Below, in pieces: positions 53,381 through 64,000 of a DNA stretch of 64,000 bases. The notes under the pieces were generated by a model. That model saw only the letters and a list, made by a program, of their open reading frames with translations, was not told the origin of the DNA and made no database searches. The first letter of the stretch is position 1. Each line of letters opens with the position of its first letter. Both the position numbers and the translations under genes were made by a program. Source of the stretch: Physella acuta (taxonomy: Eukaryota > Mollusca > Gastropoda > Physidae); the NCBI RefSeq assembly GCF_028476545.1, contig NW_026731945.1, positions 250,001 to 314,000 on the forward strand. The letters run 5' to 3'.

Positions 53381-54852
53381 TGTCATTATAAATGCTAAAG
53401 TATTACAGCATAATGAAAGTTTTTTAAATCAGAGTTGGTATAAAACCCAGTTTTTCAGTTTATATGTATAAGATTCGGATAAAAAGTCTACAGATAACCA
53501 ATATATAGGTCTTGCATTTCAGATCATACATGGTAAAGTTAGCTACCGACTTTATGTGTTCTTTGAAGATCATTTTTTTTAAACATAATGATAAGGTATG
53601 GGTTAGATCACTGTATTGCTCACACACCGTTTTACTTGTAATTGCAAAAACAATATTCACAGAGATTTACGCTTCAAAAGCTATGATTCTGGCGGCATGG
53701 TACTTTGGTACATCATTACGCGTTTTCCCAAATATACTTAAAAGATCAGTTCGGGGAGGGTTGGGGGTGGGTGGGGGGGGGGGGGGGGTTCAACTACATT
53801 CACCGCTGTCCGGTCACTTTAGGTCAATCATCCAACCCAGCGTATACCTAGGTGTGACATTAATGTCACTCTACACAATTGTGGTGGTGAGGTGTGGGGG
53901 GGGGGATAACTTAGCGTCATTTTTTAGACGACTGTTCTAAACATACATATTCAATTACACGTGTATACTGATTCAAAAATAGATTTAAATAAGTAGCAGT
54001 GGTATTATAAAAAAAAATATTTTACAGAGGGGTTCATGGGGGGGGGGATTATAACCACCCTAACACCCCCCCCCCCCCGCCTGCGCTACTGAGCTGAGCG
54101 GATAATTAACTGTGCGATCAGTGTTAGTTTAAATTTAGTTGTTTTTTAAAATACAAAATATAGCATTATTTACATTTAATATAGATCTAGATATAGTAAA
54201 CTAAAATTATAATTAATATAAAGTTGATGTTGTTTCATATAAATTTGTAATCGTAATCACTATCGCCCAAACTGTCATAATACTACTACTTCATCGTGAT
54301 GACGTTGTTGACCTTGTCAAAATTTACCCACCGCTATGCATTTCGCACATAAGTAAATTTAAATAGAGGTGCCACATCAGTTGTATTTATGTCTGTATTG
54401 TAATTTCAAAAAATTAATTACACGATTTAAACTGTATATATAAAGTAATTATGTGTGAAGTTTTATGTGTAACATTTTCTAATTCAATTATTCTAAACAA
54501 ATACATTATACAGGTGCCTTAAACTTAACACTAATCTTGCCAAGTGCTACTACCCTTAGAGGTTTTTTAAACAGTGCAATGCATCGTAATGGTTATTTTT
54601 AGATTGAGAAACTGATGCAGCTGCTAATACGTGTTGTGAACGTCGACTCTATAGTCTATTACTACTATGCTTAATTGCTGCATGAAAATTAATCTTGTGA
54701 TTTACAGAGAAGTGCCGACTAAAAATAATTTTTAACAAATATTAATGTTTAAAACTTTGAGTTTAAAAAGTTTCCAAAAAGGCGCCACTTTGCTGAAAAT
54801 GGCCCGAGGGGGAGCGGCCGCTCCCCCTGCTCCACCCCTGCGTACGCTACTG
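53381..54852. other. Right part of the hAT-like element, no gene seen
   Basis: AT-rich with several G and C runs (53755-53790, 54040-54080). A 142-codon frame at 53512-53940 is partly G-run-encoded (poly-Gly) and has no recognisable domain. The last 100 bases hold CCGAGGGGGAGCGGCCGCTC next to the right TIR. Confidence 0.5.
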
Positions 54853-55140
54853 TTTAGTATTATAAGTTGCGTGACTATAATTGTTTGACAATCCCTCGTA
54901 TGCGAAATGTTTTCCATAAGAATCTTTACCATCTCAATACTCTGTATAAGAGAAAGGAGAAAACTATACTGTCGCATAGTGTATTGTCTATGTTGGGGAA
55001 TAGGAAAATTTCATTTTTTAGTGGGTGTGGGATAGGGGAGGAGATTTATAATGTAAGTTAGATAATACATGCATGTGATTATGTTTTCCGGCGTACATTA
55101 TTTAATAGATCACTGATCAATTAGAATGCACACCATCTTT

Positions 55141-55296
55141 TGCGCACTAAAAATGTTAACAAATAAAACCTATTTTCTCGCACTAATGAGATGCGACTAT
55201 TCAAAGTCAACATTGTTTACTAACTTTTGCTTTCGACCGTGCATGTTTTGAATCTACGGCATTAGAAATCTTTTATAGATCTAAATATTAGAGAAG
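55141..55296 (+). promoter_or_regulatory. Gene 6 conserved promoter/noncoding exon 1
   Basis: The block has TGCGCACTAAAAATG (55141-55155), a complete but imperfect palindrome CGCACTAATGAGATGCG (55179-55195) and TGTTTAC (55214-55220). The candidate donor is AGAAG|GTAGAT after 55296. It retains the palindrome's right arm that the otherwise very similar gene 4 and gene 7 blocks have lost. Confidence 0.65.
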
Positions 55297-55802
55297 GTAG
55301 ATCTGTGTAAAATCTATTACACGCAAAAACATTATCAGTGTACGGATAAAAAAAGTATAATGTGTTTCAAATAATAGATCTAGATCTAATTGGTGTATAG
55401 ATTCTAAATATTGTTAAGCGCTTATCGCATAAAAGCACATCTATAAAGATCAAATAACTAATGTTTAAAATGTAGCCTTCTCTTTACTATATTTTGATTA
55501 AAGCTAAATATTTAATTTAGTTTTAGGTGTTCGGTAATTATTGTAATTTAATTATTTTATCCTTGATACATTGTGATAGTTCGATTGTTTAAAAGGCGAA
55601 AAAAAATATTCTTTTATATGAACATAAGACTTTGCAGTTTGTTGTCTTGAATATAAGGCAAGAAAATTCTACTAAATTGATTCCAATAATGAATTTTAAA
55701 ATATATCTGGTGGGGTGGTAGCGATATGTCTAGAGAGGGAGGGGAGGCTATGCTCGCTTACGTGGTGGTGGTGGTGTCCCGCAAGGTCCCCAAGTAGATA
55801 AT

Positions 55803-55874
<72 letters not shown>

Positions 55875-56315
55875 GTGACAGGACAAATGATCTCAGGACA
55901 AAGATCTCAAGGACAAATTATCTCACGGACAAAAGATACCTCGACAAAATATATAAGGACAAATGATATCATGGACAAATGATCTCAGACAAAATATCTC
56001 ACAGGACAATTTTGATAGTGTATTGGATGATTTTAGTTGATCTGAACATTTTTGTATTGAGTGTCATATGATTTTATTTACTATTTTTAATATTGTTTAT
56101 AGGACTATATAATAATTGTGAGAAATTTTTGTCGTATGTATTTGTCATATTGCACTAAACATTTTAAAATTAACATTTCTAATATAGTATGCAAAGATTA
56201 AAGAAATATTTCAATGGACAGTGTAGGTGGGCTTGACAAACATGAGACAATCCTGTCATGTCAGGTGGACAAAACTAGATGAAAGGGAATAAATAACAAT
56301 ATATATATATATAGA
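55803..56315. repeat. (TA)n tract and GGACAAAT array in gene 6 intron
   Basis: A TA tract (55803-55871) runs into an array of GGACAAATGATCTCAGG-type units (55872-56010), the same motif family as at 23655-23785. About 300 bases later GTCAGGTGGACAAAAC and a short TA tract (56300-56316) follow. The GGACAAAT section is probably a foldback-element end. Confidence 0.7.
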
Positions 56316-56430
56316 TAGATGCCTGCCTGTCTTTGAAAACAACACTATGTGTGTATGTGTTCGTGTGCGTGTGTGTTTATAAAAAACTTATTGTCTTGTT
56401 TTTTAATCTACTTCACAGATCTCCTACAAT

Positions 56431-58194
56431 ATGAACTCATCAGAAATCTGCACAGAGATCGTGAAATGTCTCGGGATTGTGTGGACAGACAAAATGTTTC
56501 TCGACTTTACAATCAAGATACACGATGACACAATCACGTGCCATAAGCTTGTTCTTGCGGCCTGCTCTGAATTTTTCCAAGCGTTGTTTCGATCAGGAAT
56601 GAGGGAGGTCACAGAAAACTGCGTTGAGTTAAAAGATGTTTCCTATGAAATATTTCAGTTGATTCTGAAAACACTTTACACAGGTGTCAATGTTCTAACG
56701 TTGGATAATTTCATTCACGTTTGGAGGGCTGTGCACATGTTGCAGATCAACTTTATGATAAAAATGTGTGAAAGATTTGCAAATAACTCTATTACAATTA
56801 ACAACTGGGAAAACATTTATGTAACAGCTAAACTTCTAGGCTCAACTTTTGTTCTAGATAAGCTTCAAAGCTTCATGTTGGGGAACTTTGAAAAAATTAG
56901 TATATCAGCAACATATCTACAACTGCCTTTCAACGAAGTTCGGGATTTGATAAAAAGCCAGGATCTTTGTGTCAGTAGTGAAGATTTGGTGTTAGAATCA
57001 GTGATACGATGGGTCGACTGTTATGCTCCAAATAACGTTAACAAAGATAATACAAAGACAAACAAAATAGTCGACATAGACGAAAATGGAAGTGAACTTG
57101 AAAATGTATCAGCTGATAACTCGCTTAATGTTGCATTAATCGAGCATTTATCTAGAAAAGATAAGCTGACAGATTTAGTGAGTCTGGTTCGGACATATCT
57201 TGTTACTCCTGCGTTTTTATCACGAGTTTATCATCTTAAAATGTTTTCTGAAAATAAAGACTTCAGAGATATAATTGTCAGCGCTTTAACGTACCAAGCC
57301 CAACCTTCAAGAGACGGCCAGTGGCCATCAGCGGCTGTGCACAGATCATGTAGTAGCTTTACACACGTTGGGGTTTATGCAAGAACAGATGGACAGTTTA
57401 GAGCAATACGTGCTAGCGATGAGACTTGGTTCGCTTTGCCAACTTGTGATGGTTTAAAAGAAAGTATTCAGCTAGTCACGTTTGACTCAGACTTGTACGC
57501 AATAGGTAAACCTCTTAACATGCCAAACACGCAGCAATATAAATTATTTGTCCTCTCTGGGAACGCCTGGAAAGAAATTTTGAATCTGCCCTGTAACAAT
57601 GTGTTACTTGTTTCTCATGGGAAGTTGATTTACATCTTAGACAAAAGTGATAATGTAATTTATCATATCAATCCAAGAAGTTTGGATTTTAAAAAATTCA
57701 CAAATTTTCCAACTCAATTAAATGTAAAGAATGCAACTATCTTTGAAAACTCTCTTCTAATTTTCTCCTCTGAAACCCAAAACAACATTGAGAATACAGT
57801 TGTTCACAATTACGACTTACCTTGTGACGTTTGTACCAAGCTAACCGATTTGGATGGACCAGCAGACCAGCTGAATACTTTCAAGAACGACAAACACAGC
57901 TACATCTTACAGACAAATGGCTCTTTGTGGGTTATTTTGAATGCATCGCCATTAAAAAGAATTGAGATAAAATTTGTTTCTAAACTATGGGATTGCCAAA
58001 GAAAACAATACGGTGCTTTAACCTACAACGAGAAGTTGATTATTTTCGGAAATCTCCCAGATAGAAATCCGCCAGATGCAAATAGAAAAAATACTGTTCC
58101 AGGACATCTTAAAGTTATTTCATACTGGGGACATGATAATGCTTTGTCGAATTTCGTTCCAGCTACACTTCCAAAGACATCTTTATTAATATAA
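56431..58194 (+). CDS. BTB-BACK-kelch-like protein, mosaic copy 6
   Basis: 587 residues; the ATG is 12 bases after the acceptor CTTCACAG (ends 56418). The N-terminus [18 protein letters not shown] is of the gene 4/7 class. BACK (LLGSTFVLDKL, ISATYLQLPFNEVRDL, SSEDLVLES) is of the gene 1/2 class. The blades NTQQYKLFVLSG and LNASPLKRIEIKFVSKLWDC match gene 5. VVHNYDLPCDVC matches gene 4. So the copy is a patchwork, probably made by gene conversion. BTB keeps M-R-E. The 3' flank is nearly that of gene 3. The propeller begins with SCSSFTHVGVYARTDGQFRA as in genes 3 and 5. It is intact. Confidence 0.9.
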   Translation: MNSSEICTEIVKCLGIVWTDKMFLDFTIKIHDDTITCHKLVLAACSEFFQALFRSGMREVTENCVELKDVSYEIFQLILKTLYTGVNVLTLDNFIHVWRAVHMLQINFMIKMCERFANNSITINNWENIYVTAKLLGSTFVLDKLQSFMLGNFEKISISATYLQLPFNEVRDLIKSQDLCVSSEDLVLESVIRWVDCYAPNNVNKDNTKTNKIVDIDENGSELENVSADNSLNVALIEHLSRKDKLTDLVSLVRTYLVTPAFLSRVYHLKMFSENKDFRDIIVSALTYQAQPSRDGQWPSAAVHRSCSSFTHVGVYARTDGQFRAIRASDETWFALPTCDGLKESIQLVTFDSDLYAIGKPLNMPNTQQYKLFVLSGNAWKEILNLPCNNVLLVSHGKLIYILDKSDNVIYHINPRSLDFKKFTNFPTQLNVKNATIFENSLLIFSSETQNNIENTVVHNYDLPCDVCTKLTDLDGPADQLNTFKNDKHSYILQTNGSLWVILNASPLKRIEIKFVSKLWDCQRKQYGALTYNEKLIIFGNLPDRNPPDANRKNTVPGHLKVISYWGHDNALSNFVPATLPKTSLLI

Positions 58195-58687
58195 CTATAA
58201 AGCTGTGTCCATTAAATAAGATAGATATTTGGTTGATTTTATTTAACCATAAAAATTACAGTTCCAAATTTTACAAATGGAGAACACATATTTTATTTGT
58301 GCTCTTTTTTAGCATTTATTTTATTTCTTTTTTATACTTTTTAATTACATACATTTTCTTTAAAATAAGAAACGAACTTGGCTATTGTTATAGAGTTTCC
58401 AACACATTCAATGATTTTAAAGTCAATTGTTTATTATTTTACCAGAAACGCACAAGGATTTATAAAAAATAAAACTTTGTCAGTTCTAACCATTTAGATG
58501 AACCAGCACATTAGCCTTTTGTTTTAAAAATAACGGATATGTTTATCTTTAAAAACCATTGACAAACGGCAAAGTATTGATAGTCACATCTTGTGCATTG
58601 TAGTTGTATTTTAAAATGTGCTAACTCAAAATAGTTTTATATTTCGCTTTGTGTTTTAACAAATTTATTATTTTATAAAAAACTCCC

Positions 58688-58693
58688 AATAAA
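58688..58693 (+). terminator. Poly(A) signal of gene 6
   Basis: AATAAAGATCTATTA, about 490 bases after the stop, within a flank closely matching gene 3's. Confidence 0.6.
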
Positions 58694-60286
58694 GATCTAT
58701 TAAAGACAAAATTCATTAAAACATTTTATGACTATTTTTAACCAAATATAAAATTTTGAGGCTTAAGATTTAAAGTTTTGCAACTGTATGTTAAACACCG
58801 TTACGAGGGTTATGGTTAGAGTTACGTCAACCATACAATACCTGTGTTTCTGCGTCAGATCTGGAGCAGCCTTTTATCTTCCACTATTTCAATCCATTTC
58901 CGAACAATGTGTAGCGTTTACAGGATATATTAATTTGGGGATTTCATTTTTTCATACAATTTATTTGCATATACTAATTAAGATATTTCATAATTTATAC
59001 TATTTATTTGCATATACACAAGTACGAATTTAATGTATAAATGGTATGATGTCTTTTAAAATACTATTCTTCCTTTTTTATTAACATTACAAAATTGACA
59101 AGTTTTCAGATTATGACAGCACACAAACAAGATACTTATTGATTAAAAACTAGCTTGATTTATAAGGGAGTGAATGGGAGGTGTGAAAATGCTAATGTAG
59201 TCAAATATTGTCAAATGTTTACTTGAAATTACCCTTTGTATATGCTTGTTTACACGATAATAAAATACCAATTGATTGTTTTGAGCATCTAGTTTTTCTT
59301 TTAAAATTGTATACTTTTAATTTAAAATCCCAATTTAGATGGAATAGTTTGAAACTTGGTCAGCACAAGTTGTATCATCAAATACAGCAGCCCAAGTTAT
59401 CAATACTTAGACTATATGTTCTTCCAATGCTATGAACACATTTGTAAGAAAACAATGGGTGTTAAGCTTTGATAATCATGACAAAATAAGTAGCGGAGTT
59501 TCAAAATCGCTGTAAATCTACATTTGAAAATAAAAAAATACAAACACGTTTATATAGCAAACTTTTTTATATGCGCACATAGAAGATATTTTATTTCTTA
59601 TAATATAAAAATATACAACTGTTAGGAATGTATATTAGATCTATTCAAGTATTGTTATCTCCAAGCTATCGTTCTGCTATAGCTATTGCAGGCATCCTTT
59701 CATAGTCAACTGTGGTAGATACAAACTGTTTGCAAAAATCACTTAAGAATCAAGACTAATCGAAAGATTTTGTGTTTCAAGTGAAACTACTTTATCTTGT
59801 GTCGTTGGCCCTGTACCAGCATCTCACATCGCAACAACCACTAGCATCAAAAAAATATCATTAAGGAGAAGATACTAACAATGTATTTCGTACATTCCCC
59901 GGCCAATGCACGCAATGGCCATTAACCCCTGGCCATTGTCCGAAGAATTTAAACTTATCAGCGGCTTTAGTACATTGGCTGGTCAATGCGAGCATTGGTC
60001 GTTATACCCTGGTCATTGTCCATCGAAGACTACAGTGTGAATGAGTGTTAATAAATCTGGCATGTTTTTCATTGTGAGAACTGTATTGCTTTACGCGTGT
60101 TTGTGAAGCATTCTTTATGCAAATAAGACATGGATCAAACGGGCCTTAAAACAAAGAGGCAGACTGCCAAAGAAAAAATATCTACATTTGTTTTGTTTTT
60201 TAAACAATAGCAAAGTATGAATTACTCATGCATGTGATAGTCTCCGTGTGATAGATTCCTTCCAACACAATTAAGTAGGCCTATAC
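58694..60286. other. Gene 6 flank, homologous to gene 3 flank
   Basis: Colinear with about 31346-33890 after gene 3, minus the solo LTR (empty site near 59545) and minus about 250 bases near 59643. Short open frames here (for example 59208-59435) exist in equivalent form after gene 3 but have no recognisable domain. Confidence 0.7.
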
Positions 60287-60293
60287 ATAAATA

Positions 60294-60386
<93 letters not shown>
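60287..60386. repeat. (TA)n microsatellite
   Basis: A TA tract at the position aligned with 34376-34586. Confidence 0.92.
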
Positions 60387-60389
<3 letters not shown>

Positions 60390-60795
60390 TTGTGGTGAAT
60401 GTTGTTTGTACTTTGTACCCTCTCCCGTTCGTCCATGTTCAATCCTCGTGCTCTGAGTTCTGACAACCATTTTGTTCGTGTTTTCTGTAAGGGTATAAAT
60501 AAGGTGTGTTAGAACGTGTGTGATTGCCTCAGTTTTGTTTAGATCTCATCCAGAATCAGGGTAGGTTTGTTTCGTAATTTTAGCAACTGTTTCTTAGTTT
60601 TCGTACTAGCATTTGCATTTAGTGTTTGAATAGACTGTGTTAGTGAGGATGCGGACCGCACCGTGTGATACCATTTAGGGGAGTGACACAAGGGAAAAAA
60701 CAGCTAAATATATATAGAACAACGATAATTATAGTTAAAAGGTCTTTTTTAAAGTGCAAAATTGATAAATCCCGTTAAAAGTATGTATGTGTTTG

Positions 60796-61100
60796 TGGGG
60801 GGGGGGGGGGGGGGGGGGGGTGACACCATGATGCAAACCTGCAAGCGATATACAAAACAATACTCCATCGAGCTGTATATATAACCGACTATATATCAAG
60901 ATCGTTAGTATTATCTGGACACAGTTTATAGCTGTCATCGGTGAAGGCGGGGGTGACACCAACTAAAATATGCCTGAGGAAAAAAAAGTTTCTTGAGAAA
61001 TGTAATAACTGACAAGTCAATCTACGTCTGGGGCGAAGGTGGGGAGGGGTGACACCGTTAGTTGCCACACTGGGTGACACCGGACCTAGCGACGCCACCG
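60796..61100. repeat. GGTGACACC-rich repeat, gene 6-7 copy
   Basis: A run of more than 20 G followed by TGACACC. The segment ends GACCTAGCGACGCCACCG. Counterpart of 35040-35349 and 48440-48748. Confidence 0.5.
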
Positions 61101-61461
61101 AGTGTATCTAGTATTAAATAAATTAAGTTTTGGTGAGCCTTTGTTTCCTTCTGTCTTGTTTTGAAACCCGTTAGTGGGTGTTAAGTATTATAAGTTGCGT
61201 GACTATAATTGTTGATAATCCCTCGTATGCGAAATGTTTTTCATAAGAATCTTTACCATCTTAATACTCTGTATACGAGAGAGGAAAAGCTATACCGACA
61301 CATAGTGTATTGTCCGCGTTGGGGAATGGGAAAATTTCGTTTGCAGTGGGTGTGGGATGGGGGAGGAGAGTTATAATGTAAGTGAGGTAATATATGCATG
61401 TGTATACGTTTGCCGGCGTATCATTATTTAATAGAACACTTAAAAATTTGACTGCACACCA

Positions 61462-61612
61462 TCTTTAGCGCAATAAAAATGTTTAGAAATAAAACCTATT
61501 TTCTCGCACCAATAAACATTGTTTACTAACTTTTGCTTTCGACCTTGCATGTTTTGAATCTAAGACATTAGAAATCGTTTATAGATCTAAATATTATAGA
61601 ACGTATGTAAAA
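61462..61612 (+). promoter_or_regulatory. Gene 7 conserved promoter/noncoding exon 1
   Basis: The block has TTTAGCGCAATAAAAATG, CGCACCAATAA (61505 onward; palindrome right arm deleted as in gene 4) and TGTTTAC (61520-61526). The donor is AGAAC|GTATGT after 61612, giving a 1.6-kb intron to 63233. Confidence 0.6.
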
Positions 61613-62108
61613 TCTATTACACACAAAAACATTATCAGTGCAAGGATTAAATAAGTATAATGTGTTTCATTTAGAATATAATAATTAGTGTATAAATATT
61701 GTTAAGTGCTTATTGCAAAAAAGCACATCTATAAAGATCAAATAACTAATGTTTAAACTTTAGACTTCTCTTAACTATAATTTGAGTAAAGCTTAATATT
61801 TAATTCAGATCTAGTATTAGGTGGTCGGTAACTACTGTAATTATAATTATTTTATCCTTGATACATTCTGATAGTTCGATTGTTTCGAAGCATGAGATAA
61901 TGCCACGGAGAAAAAAATATTCTTTTATATGAACATAAGGCTTTGCAATTTGTTGTCTTGAATATAAGGCAAGAAAATTCTACTAAATTGATTCCAATAA
62001 TGAATTTTAAAATATATCTGGGTAGCTTCAAGTTTTGTCGTTGAAGGAGCAGGGATGTGGGTGTAGTTTCCTGGATATATAAATAACAATAACATGATAG
62101 TGAAGGGA

Positions 62109-62300
62109 CGGAGTGGCCTAGCGGTAGAGAGCTGGACTGCTAACCAGCAAGCTCTGATGGGAACCTAACTCACGTTAGGGAATGTAAGTGCGACTAGGCA
62201 TAGTACTGACCATATTATCTCTTCGTATGCCAAGGTCACATAAAAAAGTGCACTCTACTTCTATTGCCCCATGTTTTGGAAGGAGAACTTTACTTTTTTT
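62109..62300 (+). mobile_element. tRNA-Ser-derived SINE, gene 7 copy
   Basis: Orthologous to 36362-36552, with the same missing B box and the same flanks (GATAGTGAAGGGAC), so it was duplicated with the locus rather than inserted anew. Confidence 0.75.
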
Positions 62301-62826
62301 AACAACATAGTAGGGTATACGGGAACCGTTAAGTTGCTTTATATCGGGTCAAATAGTGATTAACACACTACGTACCGATGCATAGAGTATTATGAAATGA
62401 TTGTACAAATTCTAAATGTGTGTAATGTCCGAACTCGAGACTTTTGCGTGAGCAACTGGAAGCTCTTGAACTTGTCTACATTGTGTACGCTCATGGTCTT
62501 TTATGCTAGAAATGCATAATTAAACGAGCCAACTCCCGGCGTACTATACGTCGCAATAACTCCCAACCTCACTTCCCCCACCCCTACACCACCCACCCCC
62601 GTTAAAACAGCCTCCTCTAAATTACCTTCTCTAAGTTGCAAATCGTTTAAAAATAAATAATCTGCCTCTAATACACGTCACTAATTCGACCGGGCTCTAC
62701 GATTGTAAACATTTGGTGTGAACCAGACTTCACCAGGCTGGTGGTGGTGGTAGCGTTCCGCCTGGAGAGGGAAGGAAGGCTATGCTCGCTTACGTGGTGG
62801 TGGTTCCCGCAAGGTCCCCACGTAGA

Positions 62827-63148
<322 letters not shown>

Positions 63149-63246
63149 AATATATATACATATATATGTGTGTGTATGTATTCGTGTGCGTGTATTTGTA
63201 TAAAGCTTATTGTTTTTTTTATCTACATTACAGATCTTCCTACAAC

Positions 63247-64000
63247 ATGAACTCACCTGAAATCTGCACAGAGATCGTGAAATGTCTCGGGATTATGTGG
63301 ACAGACAAAAAGTTTCTAGACTTTACAATCAAGATAAAAGATGACACAATCACTTGTCATAAGCTCGTTCTTGCGGCCTGCTCTGAATTTTTCCAAGCGT
63401 TGTTTCGATCAGGAATGAGGGAGATCACAGAAAACTGGATTGAGTTAAAAGATGTTTCCTATGAAATATTTCAGCTGATTCTAAAAACACTTTACACAGG
63501 TGTCAATGTTTTAACGTTGGATAATTTAATTCACCTCTGGAGGGCTGTGCACATGTTGCAGATTAATTTTATGGTAAAAATATGTGAAATATTTGCAGCT
63601 GAGTCTATTACGATGGAGAACTGGGAAAACATTTACGTAACAGCTAAACTTGTTGGCTCAACTATTGTTCTAGATGAGTTACATTGCTTCATGTTAAGAA
63701 ACTTTGATCAAATAAGTCTTTCATCAACATATCTACAACTGTCTTCCAATGAAGTTCGTAATTTGATAAAAAGCCAGAATCTTTGTGTCAGTAGTGAAGA
63801 TATTGTGTTGGAATCAGTGATACGATGGGTCGATTGCTATGCTCCATATAATACTAACACAGATATTCAAAACACAAACAAAATAGTCAACACAGAAAAA
63901 GATGGCAATGAATTGGAAAAAGTACCTTCTGATAACTCGCTTAATGTTGCATTAACCGAGCGTTTATCTAGAAAAGATAAAATGACAGAATTACTCAGTC
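63247..64000 (+). CDS. BTB-BACK-kelch-like protein, copy 7, cut by window end
   Basis: The ATG is 13 bases after the acceptor CTACATTACAG (ends 63233). The frame is open to the end of the window (251 codons), covering BTB, with M-R-E in [10 protein letters not shown], and BACK up to KDKMTELLS. It is closest to gene 4 throughout: same leader, ITENW and [16 protein letters not shown]. It lacks gene 4's four-residue insertion, and it has NQISL-type residues restored to FDQISL. The propeller and stop lie beyond the window, so completeness is unknown. The array may continue to the right. Confidence 0.88.
   Translation, partial: MNSPEICTEIVKCLGIMWTDKKFLDFTIKIKDDTITCHKLVLAACSEFFQALFRSGMREITENWIELKDVSYEIFQLILKTLYTGVNVLTLDNLIHLWRAVHMLQINFMVKICEIFAAESITMENWENIYVTAKLVGSTIVLDELHCFMLRNFDQISLSSTYLQLSSNEVRNLIKSQNLCVSSEDIVLESVIRWVDCYAPYNTNTDIQNTNKIVNTEKDGNELEKVPSDNSLNVALTERLSRKDKMTELLS

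Larger units (their letters stand above)
48836..54852. mobile_element. 6-kb nonautonomous hAT-like element
   Basis: The ends are CAGAGGCGTATCCAGG and, inverted, CAGTAGCGTACGCAGG, with GGGGGAGCG just inside both. A perfect 8-bp target duplication, TTTAGTAT, flanks it (48828-48835, 54853-54860). The paralogous intervals have the empty site (TGTTTAGTATTATAAG near 35430; a close variant near 61183), so the boundaries are exact. No transposase is visible. Much of its length is a Helitron-like element (49507-53380) inserted into it; without that it is about 2.1 kb. It lies between genes 5 and 6. Confidence 0.88.

Noticed and set aside
53512-53940. 142-codon frame in the hAT-like element as a possible transposase
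   Set aside because: Poly-Gly from a G run, no hAT dimerisation or zinc-finger motif; likely chance.
59208-59435. 75-codon frame in the gene 6 flank
   Set aside because: Largely shared with the gene 3 flank by duplication but not intact there, and no recognisable domain.

Overview
This is AT-rich animal nuclear DNA: GT-AG introns, very long (TA)n microsatellites, a tRNA-Ser-derived SINE, hAT, MULE-like and Helitron-like DNA transposons and a solo LTR. Gene content and repeat style suggest a mollusc, most likely a gastropod, but that is inference and no sequence here fixes the species.

Left end (1-7.7 kb): the last seven recognisable exons, plus strand, of an NXPE-family gene (neurexophilin-like domain followed by a PC-esterase-like C-terminal domain). 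The exon phases join without conflict. Its 5' exons were not found in the window. Its introns hold a small hAT MITE, a 44-bp minisatellite and a foldback-type element between duplicated flanks.

Rest (8-64 kb): a head-to-tail, plus-strand array of seven paralogous BTB-BACK-kelch-like genes with start codons at 13286, 19216, 29093, 37376, 45526, 56431 and 63247; the last runs off the window. A scrambled relic of an eighth copy lies at 8221-8450. Each complete gene carries its whole coding sequence (583-590 codons) in one exon whose 3' splice site lies 7-13 bases before the ATG. Far upstream of every copy (0.9-4.4 kb before the ATG) is a conserved block with TGCGCA, a CGCAC...GTGCG palindrome and a TGTTTAC or TGTAAACA motif. 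In six of seven it ends in a plausible 5' splice donor. I read it as promoter plus noncoding first exon, so these are two-exon genes whose single intron lies in the 5' UTR. The proteins look like CUL3 ubiquitin-ligase adaptors: BTB with an M-R-E motif, BACK with an unusual inserted acidic linker, and a divergent propeller without the usual kelch glycine pairs.

The array grew by segmental duplication. Flanks of genes 3 and 5, genes 3 and 6, and genes 4 and 7 align over kilobases, and they supply empty sites that show later insertions: a solo LTR (32204-32881), a SINE (about 41452-41700) and a 6-kb hAT-like element (48836-54852). That hAT-like element holds a Helitron-like element (49507-53380), which holds about nine copies of a 342-bp satellite. 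The BTB coding region is almost identical among all copies, even between genes whose propellers differ by roughly 30% in DNA. Gene 6 is a visible mosaic. Both facts point to gene conversion or strong local constraint.
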